NCBI GenBank assembly: GCA_965199705.1
Contig: OZ241359.1
Coordinates: 496,001 to 560,000, forward strand
From: Azophilus sp965199705
Lineage (GTDB): Bacteria; Pseudomonadota; Gammaproteobacteria; Pseudomonadales; Azotimanducaceae
Direction of reading: 5' to 3'
DNA: 64,000 bases
Shown here in pieces: positions 43,464 to 51,162 of the stretch. Each line of letters begins with the position of its first letter. Within the stretch, counting starts at the first letter, position 1. A program made the translations under genes and the position numbers. The notes beneath the pieces are model-generated. The model was given only the letters and a program-made list of their open reading frames with translations, had not been told where the DNA came from and made no database searches.

Positions 43464-45281
43464 ATGGCAGAATCCGAGCAGGCGATGCTCGATCCGAGCC
43501 AGGCTATCGACGCTGAGGCCCTGCGCCAACGCTATCGACAGGAGCGGGACAAACGCCTGAGGCCCGAGGGCAACACGCAGTACGTGGAAGTAACTGGCCA
43601 ATTTGCGCACTTTCTCGAAGACCCTTACGTTGAGCGAGACCCTGATCGTGCGCCCTTGCACGACGAGGTCGAGATTGTCATTGTCGGCGGCGGGTTCGGT
43701 GGCCTGCTGGCCGGCGCCAGGTTGCGAGAGGCCGGCGTTCGGGATTTGCGTATCATCGAAAAGGGCGGTGATTTCGGCGGCACCTGGTACTGGAACCGCT
43801 ACCCAGGCGCGCAATGTGACATAGAGTCCTATATCTACCTGCCGCTACTCGAAGAACTCGGCTATACGCCGAAGGAGAAGTACAGCTTTGCGCCGGAAAT
43901 CCTGGCGCATAGCCAGGCCATTGGCCGCCACTACGACCTCTACGACAACGCCTGCTTTCAAACCGAGGTGACCGGCATGCGCTGGGATGAATCGGCGTTG
44001 CGCTGGGAGATCACCACCAATCGCGGGGATCGTATGAGGGCGCGTTTCGTGGTGATGTCCAACGGCCCCCTGAACCGGCCGAAGCTTCCCGGCATTCCGG
44101 GCATCGAATCCTTTGCAGGCCACACCTTTCATACCAGCCGGTGGGACTACGGCTACACAGGCGGCAACTCGGACGGCAACCTGGATCGTATCGGCGACAA
44201 GCGCATCGCGATCATCGGCACCGGCGCCACGGCGGTGCAGTGCGTGCCGCATCTGGCCGAAGCAGCCGGGCATCTGTATGTGTTCCAGCGCACACCCTCA
44301 TCCATAGACGTACGCGGCAACAAGCCGACCGACCCGGATTGGGCGGAGTCTCTGACACCTGGCTGGCAGTTTCGGCGGATGCAGAATTTCAACATTCTGG
44401 TGACCGGTGGCTTCGAGGACGAGGACCTGGTGAATGACGGCTGGACGGACATCATCCGCAACCTTGCCATCGGCGCCACCGGCGCCGGGGCGGCCGATGT
44501 GTCGCTGGAAGAGCGTGGTCGGCGGGTTGAACTGGCGGACTTTCAGAAGATGGAGCAGATCCGGGCGCGCGTTGACAACCTGGTGGCGGACCCGGCCACC
44601 GCCGAGGCGCTGAAGCCCTGGTATCGGCAATTCTGCAAACGGCCCTGCTTTCACGACGACTACCTGCCGAGCTTCAATCGCCCGAATGTGACGCTGGTGG
44701 ATACCGACGGCCGCGGTGTTGAGCGGATCACGCCGACGGGCCTGGTGGCGGCAGGCCAGGAGTATGCGGTGGATTGCATCATCTACGCCACGGGATTCGA
44801 GGTAGGCACTGCCTACACCCGGCGGGCTGGCTACGAGGTGGTCGGTCGCGACGGCGTGGCGCTCACCGACAAGTGGGCGCAGGGCTTGCGCACGCTGCAC
44901 GGTTTCCAGACGCGCGGGTTCCCCAACTGCTTCTTCATGGGCGTCACGCAGGGTGGCTTCACGGCAAACTTCCCGCATATGCTGCACGAGCAGAGCCAGC
45001 ACATCGCCTATCTGATCAGCAACACCCGCAACAGGAACCACCGCTACCTGGAGCCGACCCTTGCGGGGGAGAACGCCTGGGTGGATACTATTCGGCAGCT
45101 GGCCGTGTTCAACGCCCGCTTTCTGAAAGAATGCACGCCCGGCTATTACAATAACGAGGGCAATATTGACGTCACCACCTCCCTGCTCGGCGGGCAATAC
45201 GGCGCCGGGCCGGAGGCCTTCTTCCAGCTCCTGAAGGACTGGCGTGAGGAAGGCAGCCTGTCGGGGATCGAATTCGGATGA
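43464..45281 (+). CDS. Baeyer-Villiger-type flavin monooxygenase (copy 1)
   Basis: FAD- and NADPH-dependent monooxygenase that inserts oxygen next to a carbonyl, turning ketones into esters or lactones. About 605 residues from ATG 43464. First Rossmann motif IVIVGGGFGGL (about 71-81), GTWYWNRYPGAQCDIES, BVMO fingerprint FAGHTFHTSRWD (217-228), second nucleotide motif IIGTGATAVQC (about 250-260), and the C-terminal PGYYNNEG. An N-terminal extension of about 65 residues precedes the FAD domain, as in steroid or cyclic-ketone BVMOs. It is clearly paralogous to the gene at 48416. Esterase follows 6 bases later. Confidence 0.92.
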   Translation: MAESEQAMLDPSQAIDAEALRQRYRQERDKRLRPEGNTQYVEVTGQFAHFLEDPYVERDPDRAPLHDEVEIVIVGGGFGGLLAGARLREAGVRDLRIIEKGGDFGGTWYWNRYPGAQCDIESYIYLPLLEELGYTPKEKYSFAPEILAHSQAIGRHYDLYDNACFQTEVTGMRWDESALRWEITTNRGDRMRARFVVMSNGPLNRPKLPGIPGIESFAGHTFHTSRWDYGYTGGNSDGNLDRIGDKRIAIIGTGATAVQCVPHLAEAAGHLYVFQRTPSSIDVRGNKPTDPDWAESLTPGWQFRRMQNFNILVTGGFEDEDLVNDGWTDIIRNLAIGATGAGAADVSLEERGRRVELADFQKMEQIRARVDNLVADPATAEALKPWYRQFCKRPCFHDDYLPSFNRPNVTLVDTDGRGVERITPTGLVAAGQEYAVDCIIYATGFEVGTAYTRRAGYEVVGRDGVALTDKWAQGLRTLHGFQTRGFPNCFFMGVTQGGFTANFPHMLHEQSQHIAYLISNTRNRNHRYLEPTLAGENAWVDTIRQLAVFNARFLKECTPGYYNNEGNIDVTTSLLGGQYGAGPEAFFQLLKDWREEGSLSGIEFG

Positions 45282-45287
45282 GCGCAC

Positions 45288-46325
45288 ATGATCAACGCGA
45301 TTGCTGAAGATCTTCGTATCGACCCGCGCATTCGCGCTGTGTTTGGCGCCATGCCGGCGCTTTCCGCAAGCGGCGATGTGCCAGATCGGGAAACCCTGCT
45401 GGCGGAGCAGGACACGCCCGAAGCCCAGGCCATGCGGGACGGGCTGCGCGCCTTCCTTTCGGCCTGCGATACCGAGGCGATCGCGCCGTCGAGAGGCTTG
45501 CAGACGCAGGACCTGCAATGCAAATCGCAGCCGGACGGCAATCGGATCAACATTCGTATCATCCGCCCCGCAGGAGACGAGCCACTGCCATGCGTCTATT
45601 ACATTCACGGCGGCGGCATGATGACGCTGTCCTGCTATGACGGGAACTATCAGGCCTGGGGGCGGATTCTGGCGGCTTGCGGCCTGGCGGTGGCGATGGT
45701 GGATTTTCGCAACTGCCTGACGCCGTCTTCGGTACCGGAAATCGCGCCCTATCCGGCTGGCCTGAATGACTGTGTCTCGGGCCTGCGCTGGCTGGCGGCA
45801 GAATCGGACCACCTGGGGATAGACGCAAAACACATTGTGGTTGCGGGCGACAGTGGCGGCGGTAATCTCACCTTGGCCACCGGCCTCAAGCTCAAGCGCG
45901 ACGGCGACATCGGCATCATTCGCGGCCTTTTCGCGCTCTGCCCATACGTTGCCGGCGCCTGGCCGAATCCCGACTACCCATCTTCGCAGGAGCACAACGG
46001 CAAACTGATCGAGTTGCATCACAACCGAGGCGCCATGGCCTACGGCATTGAAGCCCTGCATGGTCGCGACCCGCTCGCCTGGCCCGGTTTTGCTACCCAG
46101 GATGATCTGGCGGGCTTGCCGCCAACGGTGGTGAGCGTCAACGAATGCGACCCCTTGCGCGATGAGGGCATCGACTTCTACCGCCGGCTACTGGCGGCTG
46201 GCGTTCCGGCCCGCTGCCGGCAGGTGATGGGCACAGTTCACGCCACCGAGATCTTTCCATTGTGCGCCCCCGACATCAGCCGGGATACCGCCATGGCGCT
46301 TGCCAGCTTCTGCGGTACAACCTGA
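45288..46325 (+). CDS. Alpha/beta hydrolase, HSL-type esterase
   Basis: Carboxylic ester hydrolase of the hormone-sensitive lipase (family IV) group, about 345 residues. Oxyanion-hole motif HGGG (residues 107-110), nucleophile elbow GDSGGG with Ser189, acid Asp288 in NECDPLRDEG and His318 in GTVHATE. Lies 6 bases after the BVMO, consistent with cutting the ester or lactone that enzyme would make. Substrate unknown. Confidence 0.9.
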   Translation: MINAIAEDLRIDPRIRAVFGAMPALSASGDVPDRETLLAEQDTPEAQAMRDGLRAFLSACDTEAIAPSRGLQTQDLQCKSQPDGNRINIRIIRPAGDEPLPCVYYIHGGGMMTLSCYDGNYQAWGRILAACGLAVAMVDFRNCLTPSSVPEIAPYPAGLNDCVSGLRWLAAESDHLGIDAKHIVVAGDSGGGNLTLATGLKLKRDGDIGIIRGLFALCPYVAGAWPNPDYPSSQEHNGKLIELHHNRGAMAYGIEALHGRDPLAWPGFATQDDLAGLPPTVVSVNECDPLRDEGIDFYRRLLAAGVPARCRQVMGTVHATEIFPLCAPDISRDTAMALASFCGTT

Positions 46326-46340
46326 CACGGAGGCACATCC

Positions 46341-47660
46341 ATGCTTGATCCCCGATTCCTGGTCGCCATGCGCTCACTGCTGCTCGGTTTGTCGCTGGCG
46401 CTGGTGGCGGCCTGTACGCCAGCCGCTCCGCCCGCCGATGAAGCGGCGGCATCGCCCGTTCCCGCCGTCGCATTGCAGCGGGCGACGCCGGAAAGCGTGG
46501 GCATGTCCAGCGCGCGTCTTGCGCGGCTTTCCGAGGCCATGCAGGCGCTGATTGACGAACAACGGCTGGCCGGCATTTCCACGCTGATCGCCCGGCACGG
46601 CAAGGTGGCGCACTTCGAGACGCAGGGCTACCGGGACCGCGAAGCCGATGCGCCCTTGGCAGAAGACACCATCTATCGCATCTACTCGATGACCAAGCCG
46701 ATTACCAGCGTTGCACTGATGCTGCTGTACGAAGAAGGCAAGTTCTCGCTGCGCGATCCGGTGGCGCGCTACATTCCCGAATTCGCTGACCTGGAGGTGG
46801 CCGTTGGCGTGGACGATGCCGGCAACATGATCACCGAGCCGGCCGACCACCCCATGACCATTCGTGAATTGATGAGCCACACGGCTGGCTTCAGCTACGG
46901 CATCTTTTCCGAATCCGCCGTCGATGAACTCTATGTGGAGCGGGAAGTCCTGAAGGCTGAAGACACCCTTCAGGACATGATCGACAAGCTTGCCGACATC
47001 CCGCTGCGGCAACAGCCAGGGTCACCCTGGCACTACAGCATTGCGGTGGACATTCAGGGCTATCTGGTGGAGAAATTGTCTGGCCAGAAGCTTGATGAAT
47101 TCTTTCAGGATCGCATCTTCGATCCCCTGGGCATGAACGATACCGCCTTCTGGGTAACGCCGGACAAGGCGCCTCGCTTTGCGCAGGTCTATATCTACGA
47201 CGATGCCGGCAAGGTGCTGCGCCCGGACGGCGAACCGCTGGCGCTGCAAGACTATCTGCAACCCATCACCCTGCTATCCGGCGGTGGCGGACTGGTTTCC
47301 ACCAGCATGGACTACCTGCGCTTCTGCCAGATGCTGCTCAATGGCGGCGAACTGGACGGCGTGCGCCTGCTGGCGCCTTCCACTGTGGCGCTCATGCACC
47401 GCAACCAGCTGCCCCCGGAGCACCCGGAGTTTTCGCCGGGCGAGGGCTTCGGACTGAACTTCGCGGTGGTGCTGGACCCGGTGGAGGCCAACGCGATTTC
47501 CGCCGGCGAGTACTACTGGGGCGGCGCTGCCGGCACCTGGTTCTGGATCGACCCGGCGGAGGACCTGATATTCGTGGGCATGATCCAGCAGTTTGGCGAC
47601 AACCGCCCGGACATGCACGCCCTGACTCGCCGCCTCACCTATCAGGCCATTATCGACTGA
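46341..47660 (+). CDS. Serine hydrolase, class C beta-lactamase/EstB family lipoprotein
   Basis: Penicillin-binding-protein-fold serine hydrolase; such proteins act as esterases, D-aminopeptidases or beta-lactamases. The 439-residue product has a lipoprotein signal (LLLGLSLALVAACTPA, lipid Cys about residue 25), so it is anchored in the cell envelope. The nucleophile box is SMTK (Ser116-Lys119), the Tyr motif is probably HYSIAVDIQGYL, and a late GGGGLVSTSMDYLRFC and GGAAGTWFWIDP segment corresponds to the third box region. A good ribosome site GGAGG lies ahead of its ATG. Whether it takes part in the pathway with the BVMO is not known. Confidence 0.88.
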   Translation: MLDPRFLVAMRSLLLGLSLALVAACTPAAPPADEAAASPVPAVALQRATPESVGMSSARLARLSEAMQALIDEQRLAGISTLIARHGKVAHFETQGYRDREADAPLAEDTIYRIYSMTKPITSVALMLLYEEGKFSLRDPVARYIPEFADLEVAVGVDDAGNMITEPADHPMTIRELMSHTAGFSYGIFSESAVDELYVEREVLKAEDTLQDMIDKLADIPLRQQPGSPWHYSIAVDIQGYLVEKLSGQKLDEFFQDRIFDPLGMNDTAFWVTPDKAPRFAQVYIYDDAGKVLRPDGEPLALQDYLQPITLLSGGGGLVSTSMDYLRFCQMLLNGGELDGVRLLAPSTVALMHRNQLPPEHPEFSPGEGFGLNFAVVLDPVEANAISAGEYYWGGAAGTWFWIDPAEDLIFVGMIQQFGDNRPDMHALTRRLTYQAIID

Positions 47661-47712
47661 CGGCGGGTTTGCCACGCCTGCTGCCTGAGAGACTTTTCCT
47701 GCGGGGCGCCAA

Positions 47713-48358
47713 ATGGAGATCACCACGGAAATCTGCCAGGGCGACAGCAAGGAGCAACTCAAGCTGCTCTCGGACGATTCGGTTGACTTGATCGTCACCT
47801 CGCCGCCCTACGCAGACCAGCGCAGAAGCACCTACGGTGGCGTTCACCCCGATGATTATGTCGAATGGTTCCTGCCCATCTCGGAGCAGCTTCTGCGCGT
47901 CCTGCGGCCCTCCGGCACCTTCATCCTGAACATCAAGGAGAAGGCGGTAAACGGCGAGCGCAGCACCTATGTCATTGAGCTTGTATTGGAAATGCGCAAG
48001 CAGGGTTGGCTGTGGACCGAGGAGTTCATCTGGCACAAGAAGAATTGCTACCCGGGCAAGTGGCCAAATCGCTAACAAGAACCACAGCGCCGCCTTTCCC
48101 GAATCGCTGCCGGCTTGGTTCATCAAGCTGTTTACGAAAGAGCAGGATGTGGTGCTCGACCCGTTCATGGGTTCCGGCACTACCTTGATTGCGGCAAACC
48201 GGCTGCGCCGAAGCGCGGTCGGCATTGATATTGTGCCGGAGTACTGCGACAGGGCGCGGCGGCAACTGCGGGCGAGCGAGACATATCTGCTGGAGGTTGT
48301 TGAAATTGACCCCCTGAGCGCCACCGGCAGGTCACTGCCAATAGGTCACTGCCAATAG
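47713..48358 (+). pseudogene. Broken site-specific DNA methyltransferase (internal deletion and frameshift)
   Basis: Remains of a beta-class DNA-methyltransferase. The first fragment (47713-48075) has the catalytic TSPPYADQR motif and ends abruptly after NCYPGKWPNR with TAA. The second fragment, in the +1 frame, resumes at NKNHSAAFPESLPAWFIKLF (about 48076) and contains the SAM motif DPFMGSGTTL. In intact relatives about 70-90 residues, including AWERC and WGRKMVYPTNVLHL-type segments, lie between these points, so an internal deletion removed them and broke the frame. The carboxyl fragment runs to 48358. No restriction partner is seen. Alternative: two overlapping short genes, judged unlikely. 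Confidence 0.85.
48329..48356 (+). repeat. 14-bp tandem duplication
   Basis: Two identical units AGGTCACTGCCAAT, 48329-48342 and 48343-48356, at the end of the methyltransferase remnant. They precede a TTGACT box at 48359 and TATACT at 48385 (20 apart, longer than ideal), a weak candidate promoter for the next gene. Confidence 0.7.
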
Positions 48359-48415
48359 TTGACTCAATTCCCGAAAACGTCGTTTATACTTCCTGTCCTT
48401 GTAGGGGATACACAA

Positions 48416-50260
48416 TTGGCACATCAAGCCGAATTCGCTGCGAGCAATGATGCGCAAATCGACGTCGACGCACTTCGCGCCAGGTACGCAGCGGAACGAG
48501 ACCGACGCCTGCGCGCCGACGGCGAAGAGCAGTTCATCCGAACCGCTGGCAAGTACAGCCGATACTTCGACTCGGACAGATACGTCGATCCCGATTTCAC
48601 GCGCGAGCCCCTCAAATTCAGACCCGAGGCTGTCGTTGTCGGGGCCGGGTTTGCGGGCCTCCTGGCTTTCCGGCGCCTCCAGGAAGCGGGCATTGCCGAT
48701 TGCTGGATGATCGAGGCGGGCGGCGACGTCGGAGGAACCTGGTACTGGAACCGCTATCCCGGCGCACAATGCGACGTGGAATCCTACTGCTACCTGCCGC
48801 TACTCGAAGAGTCCGGCTTTATTCCCAAGGAGAAATACTCCTACGCCCCGGAAATTTTTGACTACTGCCGCGATCTCGCAAGACGGTTCGGACTGTACGA
48901 CAAGGCGTTGTTTCAGACCCGCGTGGACGCCTTCGATTGGGATGCCAAAGACGGGCGCTGGAAGATCACCACAAGCCGCGGCGATGATATTCGAGCACGC
49001 TTCGTCGTCTGCGCCTCCGGGCCCGCCGCAGTGCCGCGCCTGCCCGGCGTGCCGGGCATCGACTCATTCGAGGGCCACTCCTTCCACACGAGCCGTTGGG
49101 ATTACGACTACACCGGCGGCGACCATAGCGGCAATCTGACAAAACTCGCCGACAAGCGGGTCGCTGTCATCGGCACGGGCGCCACCGCGATTCAGTGTGT
49201 CCCCTATGTCGCTGCCTGGGCCAAGCACCTGTACGTTTTTCAACGCACGCCGTCATCTGTGGATATTCGCGGCAACCGCGCCACCGACGCCGAGTGGGTC
49301 AAAAGCCTGAAACCCGGTTGGCAGCGCGAGCGGCAAAAGAACTTCAACGATGTGGTCATGGGGCACCCGTTCAAGGTGGACATGGTGAACGACGCCTGGA
49401 CGCGCATGTTCCGCACGTTGCAAAACTCAATGTTTGCGCGTGAGCAATCCAGTGACATCACCCCGGAGGAATACGCGCTGCAATCCGAAATTGCAGATTT
49501 CAGGAACATGAACCGCATTCGTTCCCGCGTCGAAGAATACGTGAGAGACGAAAAGACCGCGGAAGCGCTCAAGCCCTGGTACCGGCAGTTTTGCAAGCGC
49601 CCCTGTTTCAACGACGAATACCTGCCGAGCTTCAATCGGCCGAACGTGACGCTTGTGGATACCAGCGATACCGGCGGCGTCGAACGCATCACCGCTCGCG
49701 GCCTGGTCGCCAACGGCGAGGAATATCCGGTTGACTGCATCATTTTTGCGACGGGCTTCGAGATCAGTTCGAGTTTCCGGCGTCGCATGCGCCACGAAGT
49801 TCGCAACGAAAAGGGCGAGTCAATCTTCGAGTATTGGAAAGATGGGCGGCGCACGTTTCACGGGCACTCCAGCCACGGCTTTCCCAACTGGTTCTATGTA
49901 GGCTATACGCAGGCCGGCTATTCGGTGAATTACAGCACGGTAGTGGATGATCAGGCGCGCCATGTGGCCTATATCATCGACCAGGCCAAGGCGCGCAACG
50001 CACATAGTGTACAACCGACAGCAGAGGCCGAGGCCGCCTGGGTAAACGAAATCAAAAGCCTCGCCAGCGTGGCTGCGGATTTCTTCGAAGCCTGTACCCC
50101 TGGCTACTACAACAATGAAGGGCAGTTCTCGCGCTCGCCCTCATCCCTTTTTGGAGATGTTTACACGCCGGGAGCGAACGCATTCAACGCGCTGCTGGAA
50201 GAGTGGCGCGCGGCCGGCGCTTGCGAAGGCCTGGAGTTCGGTCCCAAGCCGGGGAATTGA
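48416..50260 (+). CDS. Baeyer-Villiger-type flavin monooxygenase (copy 2)
   Basis: Second FAD/NADPH monooxygenase of the window, about 614 residues. Motifs: VVVGAGFAGLLA, GTWYWNRYPGAQCDVES, BVMO fingerprint FEGHSFHTSRWD, second Rossmann VIGTGATAIQC, and PGYYNNEG near the end. The start is a TTG at 48416 because AGGGGA lies seven bases upstream; an earlier TTG at 48359 has no ribosome site. It resembles copy 1 along its whole length (identical stretches such as LKPWYRQFCKRPCF and YLPSFNRPNVTLVDT), so the two arose by duplication and diverged. A dehydrogenase gene follows one base after its stop. Confidence 0.92.
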   Translation: MAHQAEFAASNDAQIDVDALRARYAAERDRRLRADGEEQFIRTAGKYSRYFDSDRYVDPDFTREPLKFRPEAVVVGAGFAGLLAFRRLQEAGIADCWMIEAGGDVGGTWYWNRYPGAQCDVESYCYLPLLEESGFIPKEKYSYAPEIFDYCRDLARRFGLYDKALFQTRVDAFDWDAKDGRWKITTSRGDDIRARFVVCASGPAAVPRLPGVPGIDSFEGHSFHTSRWDYDYTGGDHSGNLTKLADKRVAVIGTGATAIQCVPYVAAWAKHLYVFQRTPSSVDIRGNRATDAEWVKSLKPGWQRERQKNFNDVVMGHPFKVDMVNDAWTRMFRTLQNSMFAREQSSDITPEEYALQSEIADFRNMNRIRSRVEEYVRDEKTAEALKPWYRQFCKRPCFNDEYLPSFNRPNVTLVDTSDTGGVERITARGLVANGEEYPVDCIIFATGFEISSSFRRRMRHEVRNEKGESIFEYWKDGRRTFHGHSSHGFPNWFYVGYTQAGYSVNYSTVVDDQARHVAYIIDQAKARNAHSVQPTAEAEAAWVNEIKSLASVAADFFEACTPGYYNNEGQFSRSPSSLFGDVYTPGANAFNALLEEWRAAGACEGLEFGPKPGN

Positions 50261-50261
50261 C

Positions 50262-51095
50262 ATGGCAGCCAACTTGCTCGCCGAAAGGACAATCATGGTA
50301 ACCGGCGGGGCGTCCGGCATCGGCGAGGCTGCCTGCTTGCGGCTCGCCGACGAAGGCGCATCTGTCGCGGTTACGGACATCGACGAAGAAGGTGCGGAAC
50401 GGACCTCCCGAAAAATTCTTTCCGGCGGCGGCAGGGCCATCGCCATTCACCTGGATGTAACGGACGCCAGGCAAAACGAATCCGCCGTCGAACAGACCTG
50501 CGAGCGATTCGGCGGTGTGCACGGCGCTTTCTTCAACGCGGGGATTTACCTGCCCTCTACCCTCCTTGGCGGAAACATCGACACTTGGCGGCAGGAGATG
50601 GAAGTGAATCTCATGGGGCCGTTCCTCGGCATGCGCGCCCTTCTTCAGAGCCTGGATTCCGGCGCCTCGATCGTGCTGAACGCCTCTGCCGCCGGGCTGC
50701 GCGGCAGTCTCAACATGCCGTCCTACGCGGCGGCCAAGCACGGGCTGATCGGCTTGATGCAATCTGCGGCGGCAGAGCTCGCGCCTTACAACGTGCGTGT
50801 GAACGCGGTCTGTCCCGGCGGCATTCAGACACCGCCGATGGCGCTGTTTCCAGACCAGGAGGCATTCCTGCGCTCGGTCGGCCGCAGACATCCATTGCGC
50901 AGAATCGGCCAGCCAGAGGAGGTCGCGGACCTGGTCGTGTTCCTTTTGAGCAACAAGTCGAGTTTTATTACCGGACAGGCCATCGCCGTCGATGGCGGTA
51001 TAACCAGCATTCTGGCCGACGCCGAGGGCTTCCCTGACCCGGCAGAAACCAGTCTGCGGCGTGTTGTGCGCGGCTTGACGGGGTCACCAGGTTGA
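50262..51095 (+). CDS. Short-chain dehydrogenase/reductase in the monooxygenase cluster
   Basis: A 277-residue NAD(P)-dependent oxidoreductase. Cofactor motif TGGASGIGEAA (residues 14-24), an Asp at the end of strand 2 (VAVTDIDEEG) that favours NAD, FNAG where NNAG is usual, and catalytic NASAAGLRGSLNMPSYAAAK with Tyr and Lys. C-terminal TGQAIAVDGG is typical. It begins right after the monooxygenase stop and probably shares its transcript; it may oxidise an alcohol released by ester cleavage, or supply the ketone. Confidence 0.9.
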   Translation: MAANLLAERTIMVTGGASGIGEAACLRLADEGASVAVTDIDEEGAERTSRKILSGGGRAIAIHLDVTDARQNESAVEQTCERFGGVHGAFFNAGIYLPSTLLGGNIDTWRQEMEVNLMGPFLGMRALLQSLDSGASIVLNASAAGLRGSLNMPSYAAAKHGLIGLMQSAAAELAPYNVRVNAVCPGGIQTPPMALFPDQEAFLRSVGRRHPLRRIGQPEEVADLVVFLLSNKSSFITGQAIAVDGGITSILADAEGFPDPAETSLRRVVRGLTGSPG

Positions 51096-51113
51096 CCAAG
51101 GGCACTGCAACTC

Positions 51114-51155
51114 GACAGGTTATAGACAATAGACAGGTTATAGACAATAGACAGG
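51114..51155 (+). repeat. 18-bp tandem repeat in the TonB receptor leader
   Basis: Two exact copies of GACAGGTTATAGACAATA (51114-51131, 51132-51149) and a third start GACAGG that forms part of the ribosome site AGGAG of the receptor gene. Copy-number change here would alter the 5' untranslated region, not the coding sequence. Confidence 0.85.
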
Positions 51156-51162
51156 AGAGAAG

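Noticed and set aside
44298..46061. Minus-strand open frame of 587 codons
   Set aside because: Antisense to a monooxygenase and an esterase with intact active sites; no recognisable motifs of its own.
48359..48390. Sigma-70 promoter for the second monooxygenase (TTGACT, TATACT)
   Set aside because: Spacing is 20 bases, outside the usual range, so it is only mentioned, not annotated as a feature.
51114..51155. Possible CRISPR fragment
   Set aside because: Units are directly adjacent with no spacers and no cas genes are present.
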